Assembly: GCA_022709755.1 (NCBI GenBank)
Contig: JAKLIF010000001.1
Location: 62,001 to 126,000 of the forward strand
Origin: Elusimicrobiota bacterium
GTDB taxonomy: Bacteria; Elusimicrobiota; Elusimicrobia; FEN-1173; JAKLIF01
DNA: 64,000 nt
Direction: 5' to 3'
The notes below the pieces were generated by a model. The model worked only from the letters and a program-made list of their open reading frames with translations. It made no database searches and was not told the origin of the DNA. Both the position numbers and the translations under genes were made by a program. Positions 48,943 to 57,755 of this stretch are shown one piece after another; the first letter of the stretch is position 1; each line of letters opens with the position of its first letter.

Positions 48943-50706
48943 TCAGCCCGGACACACGTGGATATAGTACTGTGAATCCCCTAAACGCTCCCATTTCGGA
49001 GACGGCGCGGTGGACCCGGGTTTCAGGTTGGTGGCGATCAATTTGGCTCCCTGCCGGCGAAACACATCCATGATCTTTTCGTTATCCAGATATGATTCAG
49101 CCTCGACGGGATCCAGGTCCCCCCAATACCACACATCCGCCACGACTTTCAGTCCCGCGATCTTGATCCAAAACGCGCGGGGCGTGTCCCCGATGTATCC
49201 AATCCGGTCCCCCGGCCTGAACCCGAGTTCACGAACCCGGAGGGCGATCTGCCCGTGGGGATGATCCCCGGGGCGGTCCCCCTCGCGGACGAACTCGGCG
49301 ACGGATCTCACGAACGGGAGACTCCGAACGGCCATCGCCATCCAAACGAACGCCATGCCGGCCAGGAGGACCGTGACGGCCCTCTGTCGGAGAGACGGGC
49401 GTGTCCCGACGGCAATACCCGAATAGATCCCCAGCCAGAACGACTCGAAATATCCCCCGAGGAACCTCGGCTCGATGAACACCAGCAGATAGAGGCCCAC
49501 CACCACCGCGCCGGGGAACCACAGGACTCCTTGGCGGGCGATCCCCGCGAGTTGCACGGACAGCGGCACCCCGGCGAGGAGCAGGACTCCCCCGGCGGCC
49601 CCGGCAAAAAACAATATCTCCCTCCTGGAAAGATATCCCACCAAATCCTTCACGGTATTCCGCAGCAAAGCCCACTGCACGCGCCATTCGAACACGAGCG
49701 GGTCGACGGGGTGGACGGCGATGGGATCATAATGTCTCGGATAGGTCGACTGGCCCAACAGACCATATTCCTTCAATCGATGTTCGGGGGACAAAACCCC
49801 CAACGAGGGCGGCCGCGGTCCGCCGGAAAAATAGCGGTCGCGGACTTCGCCGGTTTTGATCTTATAATTCCACTTTCCCACCTCCCCCAGGGTCCAACGG
49901 CCCGTGGCGGATGAAAGCATGACCCCGAAGGGCACGATCACGACCACGAAGACAGTCGCGGCGCCCAGGTGTTTTCGGACCGTCTTCCCTTGTCCCCACG
50001 TGGAAACGAGGTTGACTGCGAGGAACATCGCCGCGGCGGGGAGCATGAATTGCCGGGCGAAGAAAGCGAACGCCAAAGAAAACCCGAAGAGCAGATAGGT
50101 CCTCCAACGCGCATCCCCGGACTTCATCCTCAGCATCAATCCGAAGATCAGATACAACAAAGCCGTTTCGCACAGATCGGGGGTGGGCGATTGTCCCCCG
50201 ACCCAAAACAAAGTGGTCCATGCGAAGAGCGTATAGGCGACGATTGTCAGAACCCAATCCGGCAGAGCCCCGCCTTGCCGTCCGTCCTCCCGTTCCCCGG
50301 CGACGATCGCCGGCCGGCTCCGCAACAGACCGTTGAAGAAATAACGGAAGGCGGCGAGAGCCCCGACGAAGACGAACGCGTTGACGATGTGCAGGAGGAA
50401 AAATTCATAATAGGGGGTCGGTCTCGCGAGGCGGATGGCGAGGGCCAACAACCAGGGGTATAAAGGGCTATAGGCCAGCGTCTGAGCGGCCACCCAATCC
50501 CCCCGGACATAGGCGCCCGCCATATCCAGGTAGGTGATGCCATCCGGCCCGATCCGATGACGATAATGGATCGTCATGAGCGCCATGATGATCGCGGAGA
50601 AAAACCCCAAAAGACAGGACCACGCGCGCGGATCTCTCGCCCATCGGAGGATCCTGTCTTTCAACGGCTCCCCGGAACCCGATCCCGCCCCCCGATGATC
50701 CGTCAT
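48943..50706 (-). CDS. GT39-type glycosyltransferase-like membrane protein
   Basis: A 587-residue polytopic protein with about ten membrane helices in residues ~30-460. It has the N-terminal topology of the ArnT/PMT superfamily: a helix (LLGFFSAIIMALMTIHYRHR), then an acidic loop GPDGITYLDMAGAYVRGDWV where GT-C enzymes keep their catalytic Asp. The C-terminal ~110 residues form a soluble periplasmic domain. Such enzymes move a sugar from a polyprenyl phosphate to lipid or protein. The start overlaps the MEMO stop (ATGA); the acceptor is unknown. Confidence 0.75.
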   Translation of the reverse strand: MTDHRGAGSGSGEPLKDRILRWARDPRAWSCLLGFFSAIIMALMTIHYRHRIGPDGITYLDMAGAYVRGDWVAAQTLAYSPLYPWLLALAIRLARPTPYYEFFLLHIVNAFVFVGALAAFRYFFNGLLRSRPAIVAGEREDGRQGGALPDWVLTIVAYTLFAWTTLFWVGGQSPTPDLCETALLYLIFGLMLRMKSGDARWRTYLLFGFSLAFAFFARQFMLPAAAMFLAVNLVSTWGQGKTVRKHLGAATVFVVVIVPFGVMLSSATGRWTLGEVGKWNYKIKTGEVRDRYFSGGPRPPSLGVLSPEHRLKEYGLLGQSTYPRHYDPIAVHPVDPLVFEWRVQWALLRNTVKDLVGYLSRREILFFAGAAGGVLLLAGVPLSVQLAGIARQGVLWFPGAVVVGLYLLVFIEPRFLGGYFESFWLGIYSGIAVGTRPSLRQRAVTVLLAGMAFVWMAMAVRSLPFVRSVAEFVREGDRPGDHPHGQIALRVRELGFRPGDRIGYIGDTPRAFWIKIAGLKVVADVWYWGDLDPVEAESYLDNEKIMDVFRRQGAKLIATNLKPGSTAPSPKWERLGDSQYYIHVCPG

Positions 50707-51944
50707 GGGAACACCATCCCGGCGAAACTGACGAATCCTCCGGCTCCATCGTCGGCCTGGCTGTAACGGAGCAACTGCCCCCGGGGAGCGCCGGACGGGG
50801 ATTCCATGAGCCGGAGGCCCGTGTAGATGGCGGACAGTCCGCAGACATTCCTCTGGTTCCCGTCCTTCATCACCGACGCATAGAACCGTTCGGCATTCCC
50901 TTCCTCGATCCGATGCAGACTTTCCAGATCGTCCTGTTCTGTGCGCCGGTAGAGATCGGCATCCGCCGGTTCCTCATCTCCGAACGCGGGCCCCCGGTGA
51001 GACAGATCGGCCCCGATCACCACGCAGACCCGCCGTTTTTCCCGTGACAGGAGTTCCCGAAGGGCGTGGATGGTCTTTTCAACGACCGCGTGCGAGGCGG
51101 GAGACGATCCCGAGGGACAACACTCCTCGAACGACGCGCACAAGACCGGAACGATCTCGAACGGCCGTGTCGACCCGTGGAGATACTGCAGGAAAACGAG
51201 CTGGAGTTCGATGGAATGTTCCATCCGGTGAGCGATCTCATAATCGAAAGAATCGGGAGAGGTCTGGCGAAGTCTGTCGATCCAGTCGCGGGCGACCGGG
51301 ACCAGTCCCAACGGCGTCTCGAAAGATTTTGATGTCAGAACGAACGGGGTCGGCGCGGGGGAATGGGACACGCCCAGGACGACATAAAGGTCCGCCCCGC
51401 CGGACATCATCAACATCTTATAAGCCCACGTATAACACCAGGCCCCCCGAGCGAAATCGATGTGGGGCGACACGAGGCCCCGGGGGACGGAACCCGTGCG
51501 CGGTTCGGGAGGGATTCCCGCGCCGCGCGGATCCGCGAAATATCCCGTCAGTTGGGCCTTGAGTTTTTCGGGGTCCTTCTCATAGATCATCCCGGCATGA
51601 GCGGCGGGACGGGTGATCAGCCTGGAAAACTCGTCCGTCACGGTCCGTCGGCGCGCGTGGAACCGTTCCGTCTCCAAAAGATAGGATTCGTCCAGCCGAC
51701 GGACGATCTCCCCGATCTCCTCCGGTTTCAGGATGAGCCCTTTGAGCGCCTGGACGCAGGTGGACTGGATCTCGGGGACCGTCGTTTTTCCGTTGAGAAG
51801 TGTGGCCACCAGGAAGACAGCGGGAGGGAGGAGGACGATCTGGGAAAGGTATCCCTCGCGGTCCCGAATGGCGATGAGGTCCTCGTCCTTGACTTTGACG
51901 GGGAACGCTTCGAGTCCCGCGCGGAGTTTAGGAAGGAGGTTCAT
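50703..51944 (-). CDS. MEMO family protein (AmmeMemoRadiSam protein B) with N-terminal extension
   Basis: Start chosen at 51944 (MNLLPKLRAGLEAFPVKVKD), where ATG overlaps the sixA stop; 413 residues. The MEMO fold (~135-413) shows SPHIDFARGAWCYTWAYK, VLGVSHSPAPTPF, MEHSIELQLVFLQYL, and VCVVIGADLSHRG. These place the His and Asp/Cys residues that in MEMO proteins resemble the metal site of class III extradiol dioxygenases. The first ~130 residues are an added helical domain with PqqD-like character (LPPAVFLVATLLNGKTTVPE). Partner genes of the AmmeMemoRadiSam set (AMMECR1 and a radical SAM protein) are not adjacent. Confidence 0.85.
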   Translation of the reverse strand: MNLLPKLRAGLEAFPVKVKDEDLIAIRDREGYLSQIVLLPPAVFLVATLLNGKTTVPEIQSTCVQALKGLILKPEEIGEIVRRLDESYLLETERFHARRRTVTDEFSRLITRPAAHAGMIYEKDPEKLKAQLTGYFADPRGAGIPPEPRTGSVPRGLVSPHIDFARGAWCYTWAYKMLMMSGGADLYVVLGVSHSPAPTPFVLTSKSFETPLGLVPVARDWIDRLRQTSPDSFDYEIAHRMEHSIELQLVFLQYLHGSTRPFEIVPVLCASFEECCPSGSSPASHAVVEKTIHALRELLSREKRRVCVVIGADLSHRGPAFGDEEPADADLYRRTEQDDLESLHRIEEGNAERFYASVMKDGNQRNVCGLSAIYTGLRLMESPSGAPRGQLLRYSQADDGAGGFVSFAGMVFP

Positions 51945-52450
51945 CCGCGACCGGGAGACGGATCGATCTCTTCCGGCGAAAGGAATGTGATCAGGGAACC
52001 ACGGCCCGCTCCGTCGGAAAAGGCGATCCCGTCGGGGAGGAGGATCCGGCACGAGGACCCCGGGGTCAGGGGGAAACTGGAGATCCCCTTCATCAGGAAG
52101 TGCCCGGCCGCCTGCCCCAGACTGGGCTGATGACCGACCAGCAGAAGAGACCGGCATCCGCCGAAATCCTCCAAACCTTTCACGATGTTCCTGACCGACG
52201 AATCGACGGAGAGGAACGGGACCGGGCGGGGAGGAGCCTTCTTCAGGATGCCATGGATGATATCGGCGGTTTGGACGGCGCGGAGATAAGGGCTGGTCAA
52301 CATGATTTCCGGGGACCATCCCTGCCGGACCAGGTGACGGGCCATCCGCCCCACATCGTCGCGACCCGATTCGGTCAGCGGGCGATCCGCATCCCGCCCG
52401 TTCCCCGCGGTCTCAGCGGCCTGTCCGTGACGGATGAGGCACAGTTCCAT
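51941..52450 (-). CDS. sixA: Phosphohistidine phosphatase SixA-like
   Basis: A 169-residue histidine-phosphatase-superfamily enzyme. The catalytic RHG is at residues ~7-9 (LCLIRHGQAAETA), the second Arg in LTSPYLRAVQTADII, and the late His in LLVGHQPSLGQAAGHFL. The small size and the absence of the fructose-bisphosphatase insert fit SixA, which removes phosphate from His residues of phosphotransfer proteins. It begins 32 bases after tyrS and overlaps the MEMO gene. Confidence 0.88.
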   Translation of the reverse strand: MELCLIRHGQAAETAGNGRDADRPLTESGRDDVGRMARHLVRQGWSPEIMLTSPYLRAVQTADIIHGILKKAPPRPVPFLSVDSSVRNIVKGLEDFGGCRSLLLVGHQPSLGQAAGHFLMKGISSFPLTPGSSCRILLPDGIAFSDGAGRGSLITFLSPEEIDPSPGRG

Positions 52451-52482
52451 GCCGGCTCACGGGCACATCTGTCCGGAACGCC

Positions 52483-53667
52483 TCACGGAGAGACTTTCCG
52501 GAACTGTTTCTTCCCGACCTTCAAAATCCGGGGACGATCGACCGTCACGGGTTGATCCTCCGACAGTCGTTCCCCATCCAGCTCCACGGCGCCCTGCCGG
52601 ATCAATCGCCTCGCCTCGTTCTTGGACGGGGCGGTCCCCGCTTCGACCAGAAGGTCCACGAGGGCGACGGGGGAGCGGGCCACACGGTGTTCGGGCATAT
52701 CGGACGGCATCTCCCTTTTGGAGAACACGCTCTGGAAACGGACGCGGGACTGTTCCGCCGCGCCGGTCCCATGATACCGGGCCACGATGACCTGGGCCAG
52801 GCGGTGTTTGGCCTCCATCGGGTGGAGCGCCTTCATCTCGGGCAGGTTCTCCTCGGTGAGCAACTCGAAATATTTCCACATGATCGTATCGGACACCGCC
52901 ATGATCTTCCCATACTTCTCATCCGGGGTGTCTGTCAGCGCGATGGTGTTCCCGTAGGACTTCGACATTTTGCGGACCCCGTCGGTCCCCTCCAGAAGGG
53001 GGAGGGTCATGATGACCTGGGGTTCCTGACCCGCGTCCTTCTGCATCTGTCTTCCCATCAACAGGTTGAACAACTGATCCGTGCCTCCCAATTCGACGTC
53101 CGCGCGCACCGCGACGGAATCGTATCCCTGGAGCAGGGGATAGAGCAACTCCAGCAGGGAGAGCGGTTTCCCCTCCTTGAGTCGTTTGGTGAAATCATCC
53201 CGCTCGGTGAGTTGTTGGACCGTGTGCCGCGAGAGGAGGGACAGGATACTGTCCGGACCCGTCGAGGACTGGTTGGCGAAAAGCGGGCGGAGCCATTCTG
53301 AATTGCGACGGACCTCGAGGTCCGGGACGGACAACGTCTTCTCAAGCTGTTGTAGGTATGTCGCCGTGTTTTTCTCCACGTCGGCCGGGCTCATGGGAGG
53401 ACGCGTCTCCGAGCGGCCCGAGGGATCGCCGATCAAGGCCGTGTAATCACCGATGATGAAGACGATCCGATGCCCCTCCTCCTGGAATTGGCGGAGCTTG
53501 TTGAGCGTCACCGTGTGGCCCAGGTGAAGGTCGGGCGAGGTCGGGTCCACGCCGAGCTTTATCCGGAGGGACTTTTTCCGGGCACACTTCGACTTCAATT
53601 CCTCGTCTGAGACGAAATCGACCAAACCTCGTCGGATCCGATCTGGAAATGCGGCTGTTTTAGTCAT
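52483..53667 (-). CDS. tyrS: Tyrosyl-tRNA synthetase
   Basis: A class I synthetase for tRNA-Tyr. It has 394 residues, with the HIGH-type motif LHLGHTVTLNKLRQ (~45-58), the tyrosine-specific VELGGTDQLFNLLMGRQMQK and the KMSKS loop RKMSKSYGNTIAL (~228). A C-terminal S4 RNA-binding domain follows (~330-392, LLVEAGTAPSKNEARRLIRQ, GAVELDG). The KMSKSYGN and helix order match the TyrRZ-like branch. The upstream gap shows no T-box leader. Confidence 0.96.
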   Translation of the reverse strand: MTKTAAFPDRIRRGLVDFVSDEELKSKCARKKSLRIKLGVDPTSPDLHLGHTVTLNKLRQFQEEGHRIVFIIGDYTALIGDPSGRSETRPPMSPADVEKNTATYLQQLEKTLSVPDLEVRRNSEWLRPLFANQSSTGPDSILSLLSRHTVQQLTERDDFTKRLKEGKPLSLLELLYPLLQGYDSVAVRADVELGGTDQLFNLLMGRQMQKDAGQEPQVIMTLPLLEGTDGVRKMSKSYGNTIALTDTPDEKYGKIMAVSDTIMWKYFELLTEENLPEMKALHPMEAKHRLAQVIVARYHGTGAAEQSRVRFQSVFSKREMPSDMPEHRVARSPVALVDLLVEAGTAPSKNEARRLIRQGAVELDGERLSEDQPVTVDRPRILKVGKKQFRKVSP

Positions 53668-53716
53668 GGGGTTCCCACGTGATTATAATTCAATTCCGGC
53701 CGGCGTGTAAAACGGC

Positions 53717-54244
53717 TCATAAGGGGGTGAGGGGTTCCATCGGCAACCAACGGAGAACCCGGCCCAGAAGCCACCGGTGTCCGCCGGCCCAGCGCTTATT
53801 GTAGGCTCGGACCGTATCGTTGTATAGTTCGACCGTATCGCCGAGCGCCTTCTCCAGGTGGCTCAGCGCCTCGAAATCCATCTGGAAGAGGGACCACTGT
53901 TCGTCCGCATCCGTCGATTGATGGAGTCGGGCGGCGTAGATCTCGTGATAACGGCGCGACAGTCCGCGGACGATCCTCAACCGTTCCGGAAGGGATCCCG
54001 CCCGGTTCAATTGCGACAGTCTTTTCTCGATGTCCGCAAAACCCGCGGGGTCCGGCGACACGCTGTTGTTCCGCCGGAACATCGGTTCCGCCGCCTGTCT
54101 CCAATCCCGCAGAGTATCGTCGAGTATCCTTTCCAACTGGGCGGCATGGCTCCGGATATCCAGGATACTTTTGGAGTTTTGATACAGGACGGCCAGCGAG
54201 CCGCACATCACCATCCCGCCCAGGCCGAACCAGACCAGATTCAT
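53717..54244 (-). CDS. LemA-like membrane-anchored helical protein
   Basis: A 175-residue protein with a single N-terminal helix (~1-22, MNLVWFGLGGMVMCGSLAVL) and a periplasmic helical bundle. Its end, VELYNDTVRAYNKRWAGG, followed by LLGRVLRWLPMEPL, strongly recalls the LemA signature (YN..V..YN ... P ... GF.P). The early part lacks the usual V..A...I..QL.RR. motif, so it is a distant member or a LemA-like fold. Function of the family is unknown; members often sit with membrane-modification or protease genes. Confidence 0.6.
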   Translation of the reverse strand: MNLVWFGLGGMVMCGSLAVLYQNSKSILDIRSHAAQLERILDDTLRDWRQAAEPMFRRNNSVSPDPAGFADIEKRLSQLNRAGSLPERLRIVRGLSRRYHEIYAARLHQSTDADEQWSLFQMDFEALSHLEKALGDTVELYNDTVRAYNKRWAGGHRWLLGRVLRWLPMEPLTPL

Positions 54245-54341
54245 GGCAGGCTCCTCCGGCCATCGGGAGAGGGCGGCGGGGCTGAGCGGATCGGCGTCGG
54301 GATCACCGGGAATCCTCGGGGGGACGGACAGCGGTGCGGAA

Positions 54342-54944
54342 TCAGGATCCTTCCAATTCAGCGTTCCAATAGATGTTGTCGATGAAACGCTGCCAGGAAG
54401 ACCGTATCTTGAAGTGTGACTGAAGAACGAGAGAGGCGGGTCCCCTCCATTTGGGTTTCGACGGGGCGATGATCAGTTTCATGCCGGCCTCTTTGGGTGA
54501 CATATCCCCCTTTTTCAAATTGCAGGGGATGCACGAGGTGACGATGTTGGTCCAGTCGGTGCCTCCGCCGCGGCTTCGCGGGACCACGTGGTCCAGATTC
54601 AATTCCTGCGTTGGCAATTTCTTCCCGCAGTAACAACACCGGTATCCATAATGCTCGTAGATATTGCGCCGCGTGAATTTCACTTCCTTGAGGGGGAGCC
54701 GGTCATAGAACTTCAATGCGATGACGTCCGGGATCGCGATCTTGAAATGCGGGGTGTTCACAAAACCGGCGGGATGTGTCTTCAGCAAGTGGGACAGGTC
54801 ACGCCAGTCGTCGAAGGAATAGGTCCTGTATTCTTCGTCCACCACCTGGGCGTGGTCGGTATAGAGCAACGTGAGAGCCCGTCGCCAATTGGTGATATCG
54901 ACGGCATAGAACTTCCTGTTCAGAACCAAGACATCGGTGGACAT
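54342..54944 (-). CDS. HNH endonuclease family protein
   Basis: A 200-residue protein with a central HNH/zinc module (~95-155). Its residues are YRCCYCGKKL, LNLDHVVPRSRGGGTDWTNI and VTSCIPCNLKKGDMSP, giving two CxxC zinc pairs and the D-H and N-L-K catalytic core. The N-terminal ~90 residues (VLVLNRKFYAVDITNWRRAL) are found in a widespread chromosomal HNH family not tied to restriction or mobile elements. It may act in DNA repair or RNA processing; the substrate is not known. It sits 97 bases from the LemA-like gene and follows the NIL gene. Confidence 0.88.
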   Translation of the reverse strand: MSTDVLVLNRKFYAVDITNWRRALTLLYTDHAQVVDEEYRTYSFDDWRDLSHLLKTHPAGFVNTPHFKIAIPDVIALKFYDRLPLKEVKFTRRNIYEHYGYRCCYCGKKLPTQELNLDHVVPRSRGGGTDWTNIVTSCIPCNLKKGDMSPKEAGMKLIIAPSKPKWRGPASLVLQSHFKIRSSWQRFIDNIYWNAELEGS

Positions 54945-54965
54945 AAATCGAAGGATGAGGCGAAG

Positions 54966-55208
54966 TTATTCAGCGACCAGGACACAGACGGGGAGCGGCT
55001 TCAGACGGACCCCCTGCTCCACCATCCATTCGGCAGCCCGCCGGAGAACGTCCTCCTCCGCCTCCATCTCCAGGACCAACTCGCCGACATCATCGGTGAC
55101 CTTGGCCTGCTGTATCACGAAAGGGATCCGGAATTGGCGGGACATCTGATAGACCACCGGCTTGCGGATCAGTTCCGCCGAGTACACCAGTTGAAAGGTC
55201 TTCTTCAC
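54966..55208 (-). CDS. NIL-domain protein
   Basis: An 80-residue stand-alone NIL domain (ferredoxin-like fold): KTFQLVYSAELIRKPVVYQM, then RIPFVIQQAKVTDDVGELVL, then a C-terminal strand. NIL domains occur at the end of MetN methionine transporters and in small proteins of sulfur metabolism, where they bind methionine-like ligands. Its start overlaps the sulfur-carrier gene, a pairing seen in assimilatory sulfide and homocysteine synthesis operons. Confidence 0.85.
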   Translation of the reverse strand: MKKTFQLVYSAELIRKPVVYQMSRQFRIPFVIQQAKVTDDVGELVLEMEAEEDVLRRAAEWMVEQGVRLKPLPVCVLVAE

Positions 55209-55492
55209 GACCGGACCACCCCGCCGGCGATCGCCGGGACGATGCTCACTTCGGCCCCATCGGGCACAGGGGCCGCCTGGTCTCCCCGGCCACGGACGTC
55301 CTCCCCGTTCACGAAAATATTGACGAACCGGCGGATGTGCCCCGTCTCATCGCAGAGGCGCTCCCACAAACCCGGATATTGTCCCTCCAAATCCTTCAGG
55401 ATCTCCACGACGGTCTTCCCCTCCGCGGAGACAACGGGCTGATTCTTCGTCAACATCCTGAGTGGAGCTGGAATCCTCACCTTGACCGGCAT
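55205..55492 (-). CDS. MoaD/ThiS-family sulfur carrier (CysO/HcyS-like)
   Basis: A 95-residue ubiquitin-like protein: VKVRIPAPLRMLTKNQPVVS, TVVEILKDLEGQYPGLWERL, RRFVNIFVNGEDVRG and the C-terminus IVPAIAGGVVRS. In sulfur carriers the di-Gly tail is thiocarboxylated and the sulfur passed to acceptors for cysteine, homocysteine or cofactors. Here four residues (VVRS) follow GG, so a JAMM-type peptidase would have to trim it first, as described for CysO- and HcyS-like proteins. No such peptidase or adenylating enzyme lies beside it. Confidence 0.85.
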   Translation of the reverse strand: MPVKVRIPAPLRMLTKNQPVVSAEGKTVVEILKDLEGQYPGLWERLCDETGHIRRFVNIFVNGEDVRGRGDQAAPVPDGAEVSIVPAIAGGVVRS

Positions 55493-55610
55493 GACGCTAT
55501 CCTTTCATTCGACGCTGTGAACCGCTGCGCGCTCTTCCTGGGCGCCTCTTCCGACGATATTCTATCAGAGTCTCCGTGCTTTTTCAATTTCTTCCGGAAG
55601 GCCCCGTCCG

Positions 55611-56417
55611 TCAGATCCGCTCGCAGACGAAATGCGTGAGTTTCCGGCCGGCATCGGGGATGTCTTTCCTGTGCGCGAAAGGGGTCTTCACCGTCTCATC
55701 CAATCTGAATCCCACCCGGTCCAGCGCTTTCCGGATATACCAGAAGGGGTAGACCCTGTCCCCCAACGTCGGGTCGTAGAGATATCCGGATGAAGAGACC
55801 GACGGGGAGACGGCGCGATATCTTTTGAGGAGCGTGGACAGGAGGATCTTGACCATGGCCCGGAGGAGACCGCCCAAATAATCGAGATTGGACAAATAGC
55901 TTTCATTGAGGATGATCAACCATCCTCCCTTTTTCAAGACGCGATGCAATTCCTTCAAGACCTCCTCGAGGTTGTCCGCGTGATGCAAGGAAGCGCAGGC
56001 CACGACCACGTCGATGCTGTCATCCTCCAGCAAGATCGGGGTGAACAATCCCGTCACGGGTTCGATCACCGTCATGTCACCGCCCAATTCCCTCGCCACC
56101 ACCGGCAACAGGCGGCTCAACAGGAATTCGCTGCTATCGAGACAATAGATCCTCCCGCCCGCCACGTGTCTCGACAAGAGGGCGCTCAGCCATCCCGTCC
56201 CTCCGCCCACATCCAATATCCGCATGCCCGGCCGGACAAACCGTTCCCAAGGGATGACCTTCACCGCATCCATGCTCGTCCATTTCGTCCTCAACCAGAG
56301 CAGGTGTTCCTCCGGATCGGTCCATTCGCGGGAATTCTCCGGATGATGCAATTCGACGGACTGACGCCAATCCGGGACACCTCTCTTGCTCTGTTCGACG
56401 ATCCAATTCTCACTCAT
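55611..56417 (-). CDS. Class I SAM-dependent methyltransferase
   Basis: Start placed at 56417 (MSENWIVEQSKRGVPDWRQS), with GAAGGGG ahead; 268 residues. Motif I is ILDVGGGTGWLSALL (~85-99), the acidic loop at the end of strand 2 is IYCLDSSEF, and motif IV-like region SIDVVVACASLHHADNLEEV, followed by VLKKGGWLIILNESY. This layout is the common UbiE/Methyltransf_11 fold. The substrate is presumably a sugar or lipid of the polysaccharide cluster that starts just upstream. Confidence 0.85.
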   Translation of the reverse strand: MSENWIVEQSKRGVPDWRQSVELHHPENSREWTDPEEHLLWLRTKWTSMDAVKVIPWERFVRPGMRILDVGGGTGWLSALLSRHVAGGRIYCLDSSEFLLSRLLPVVARELGGDMTVIEPVTGLFTPILLEDDSIDVVVACASLHHADNLEEVLKELHRVLKKGGWLIILNESYLSNLDYLGGLLRAMVKILLSTLLKRYRAVSPSVSSSGYLYDPTLGDRVYPFWYIRKALDRVGFRLDETVKTPFAHRKDIPDAGRKLTHFVCERI

Positions 56418-56568
56418 GGGCCATGCCCCTTCACCCCGTCCTTTAAAATCCCGATCCATCCGACCGGATGGTACGCGGTCCTCCGGACATTATAAGACAT
56501 TTATCACCGCCGAAGGGACCTGCGTCACCGGGCCGGATCCGTTTTTTCATCCAGTGACTCCCCGGGAC

Positions 56569-57753
56569 TCAGCGGCTCGCCGCCTCGAAGGCGTCGGCGA
56601 CGATCTCCCAGAACGGTTTGTCCGGAGTGCCCGACTCTTTTATGAAATCTTCCTTATAAGATCGATAGGAGGGTTTATGGACCTCCAAGACCGGGACAGT
56701 CGACGTCGAGGGGGCGGTATCCATATTGATCGGTTTCTGTCTGAATATTTTGGCCGTGGCCCGGATCATGTCTCCCACGCGGCTCCGGTTGAAATCATCC
56801 GATGTGACGAACAGGAGGGGCTTTTCATACAGCACGGCAAAACTCACGGCGACACTGCCGTGGGTGGCCACGAATTCCGCATCCGCGACCAGATCCACCG
56901 TGCGTCCCAGCTCACAACGGCGCCCCTCGAAACAGTCCGGGGATAGATCATACCGGGAACGCGGGTGGGCCGCCACGACCATGGAGACGCCGAAAGAATC
57001 CTCCAGATATTTAAAAAACACGTTGAGCGTCCGGTAATAGGATTGCGCGTCGAGCTGTTTTTCCTTTTCGGCGCCCCCTTCGGGATGATAGGGGGCATAT
57101 TCATCCAAAAAGACGCCGTAGGGTCGCCCCTTCTGCGAACCTCCGGTCCGGCGCTGTTCCAGATAGCGGTCATAATCCATCGAATGAGCCCTGACGATGA
57201 TCGTCTTGGAATCGGGCCGGAGCCCGTACAGCGGATATCGTCGGCCCCCCGCCAACAGATATCGTGGAGAGGAGAGATCCAAAGCCGCCGGCGGGATCGC
57301 GTGGTACAAGAACCTCTTTTTGTGATAAAGGAATGCGTCCTTCCATCTCGCCACATCCCATCGCCTCAAGGTCGACACAGCCCGGCTCCAAAAGCTCACG
57401 AGGGGAGTGGCGTCCGCCGCATACTGAGCGTACTCCATGCCTTCCTCCTTCAAGAGGCGGTAAAATGGTTCCGTCGCCTGATTCAATCCGAAAGTGACGA
57501 TCGCCAAAGAGTCCCGACGGCTTTTGAGGAACGCCGCCGCCTGATCCCACGTCGAAACCGTTGTCATCTCCTTTCCCGCATATCGTTGAGGAGGATCGTA
57601 GGTGCGCATCAACACTTCGCTCACCAACAGGGAGAGGTCCAGACAATACACCTCGTATCCCCGCGCCTTGAAAACATCGACCCCATACTGATGGTATTCC
57701 CTCTGCGTGATCGGGATCCCGAAACAATAACACACCTTTTTTTTCATACCCAT
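56569..57753 (-). CDS. Putative surface-polysaccharide transferase
   Basis: A 394-residue protein of the surface-carbohydrate cluster that I cannot place in a named family. It opens with KKVCYCFGIPITQREYHQYG (a GT-B-like first strand). A second nucleotide-fold-like part includes YGVFLDEYAPYHPEGGAEKE, VVAAHPRSRYDLSPDCFEGR, and EFVATHGSVAVSFAVLYEKP LLF. The last elements, a conserved His followed by a Gly-Ser-Ser/Thr-type phosphate turn, look like the donor site of CDP-glycerol/capsule-type (Glyphos_transf or Kdo-like) transferases. It lies next to wzx. Confidence 0.55.
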   Translation of the reverse strand: MGMKKKVCYCFGIPITQREYHQYGVDVFKARGYEVYCLDLSLLVSEVLMRTYDPPQRYAGKEMTTVSTWDQAAAFLKSRRDSLAIVTFGLNQATEPFYRLLKEEGMEYAQYAADATPLVSFWSRAVSTLRRWDVARWKDAFLYHKKRFLYHAIPPAALDLSSPRYLLAGGRRYPLYGLRPDSKTIIVRAHSMDYDRYLEQRRTGGSQKGRPYGVFLDEYAPYHPEGGAEKEKQLDAQSYYRTLNVFFKYLEDSFGVSMVVAAHPRSRYDLSPDCFEGRRCELGRTVDLVADAEFVATHGSVAVSFAVLYEKPLLFVTSDDFNRSRVGDMIRATAKIFRQKPINMDTAPSTSTVPVLEVHKPSYRSYKEDFIKESGTPDKPFWEIVADAFEAASR

Positions 57754-57755
57754 GT

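Noticed and set aside
53668-53716. T-box or other leader before tyrS
   Set aside because: The gap is under 50 bases on one side and shows no T-box stem; tyrS is simply preceded by the LemA-like gene.
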